A stretch of 64,000 bases of DNA from the NCBI GenBank assembly GCA_964494505.1, contig CAZBRO010000023.1, forward strand, positions 1-64,000. Direction: 5' to 3'. The translations under genes were made by a program, and so were the position numbers. Positions 63,859-64,000 of the stretch are shown piece by piece. Every line of letters starts with the position of its first letter. The stretch's first letter is position 1. Below the pieces are notes generated by a model that had not been told where the DNA came from, did not search any database, and saw nothing but the letters and a program-made list of their open reading frames with translations. The stretch comes from CAIYRG01 sp964494505. GTDB lineage: Bacteria; Pseudomonadota; Alphaproteobacteria; Micropepsales; Micropepsaceae.

Positions 63859-64000
63859 TCAAATCGGCATCTTCATGATGTCTTGATAGGCAGAAATCAC
63901 GCGGTCGCGGATCGCTACCACTGTCTCCAACGTCAGCTCGGCGGCCGTCACCGAATTCACCACCTGGACCACGTCGCCCTGGCCGGCGGCGCCTTGGGCT
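63859..64000 (-). CDS. fliE: Flagellar hook-basal body protein FliE, C-terminal end
   Basis: The last 47 codons before the window edge read VVNSVTAAELTLETVVAIRDRVISAYQDIMKMPI, the conserved FliE C-terminus that ends at the stop 63859-63861. FliE forms the junction between MS ring and rod. The 5' part is outside the window. Confidence 0.92.
   Translation of the reverse strand, partial: AQGAAGQGDVVQVVNSVTAAELTLETVVAIRDRVISAYQDIMKMPI

Overview
The window is chromosomal DNA of a GC-rich alphaproteobacterium. The evidence is the large 180-kDa-type NAD glutamate dehydrogenase, a Mic60-like gene between hemD and hemY, a DUF1476 (F1-ATPase zeta inhibitor) gene divergent from purC, a GAAC-N7-GAAC LexA operator before recA, and cckA downstream of fliQ-fliR-flhB. 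The last arrangement recalls Caulobacter. I cannot name a genus from sequence alone; a Caulobacterales, Micropepsales or Rhizomicrobium-like lineage is a guess.

Layout. 1-11.5 kb: acnA (cut by the window edge), small hypotheticals, an exonuclease, gdhZ, a CYTH-CHAD protein and xth. 11.5-24.4 kb: tsaD, then a rightward block hemC-hemD-mic60-hemY-sucC-(DUF559)-sucD-sucA-sucB-lpd. This covers early tetrapyrrole synthesis followed by succinyl-CoA synthetase and the 2-oxoglutarate dehydrogenase complex, and closes with a strong terminator. 24.4-29.2 kb: mixed genes including DUF992, VOC, a flavin monooxygenase, a cytosolic Csp-type copper storage protein and a Tat-exported MmgE/PrpD protein. 29.5-32.5 kb: an accessory patch with a TumE/TumA-like toxin-antitoxin pair and an HNH nuclease, ending at a tRNA-Leu(UAA) gene split by a 205-nt group I intron. 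A degenerate copy of the tRNA 3' end lies at the other edge of the patch, as expected for an old tRNA-targeted insertion.

32.6-41.7 kb: a CcmI/NrfG-like TPR protein, a CinA-like protein, map, radC, a PadR-DUF1700-GIN operon, gabD and purB. 41.75-45.4 kb: a divergent electron-transfer locus with a pentaheme cytochrome, a monoheme cytochrome fused to a probable outer-membrane beta-barrel, and a cytochrome b561. 45.4-54.4 kb: recA with its LexA operator, alaS, icd, trmJ, rpsD, a GST, grxD and bolA. 54.4-59 kb: purL-purQ-(DUF2059)-purS-purC, all leftward. 59-64 kb: the zeta inhibitor gene, cckA, flhB, fliR, fliQ and the 3' part of fliE.

The most interesting items are the intron-split tRNA-Leu with its neighbouring HNH/toxin-antitoxin mini-island, and the cytochrome-barrel fusion locus. 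Secondary items are a DUF559 gene with an altered active site between sucC and sucD, two large palindromes directly after rpsD, and repeat pairs in the divergent cytochrome promoter. No CRISPR array, rRNA, transposase or integrase was seen.
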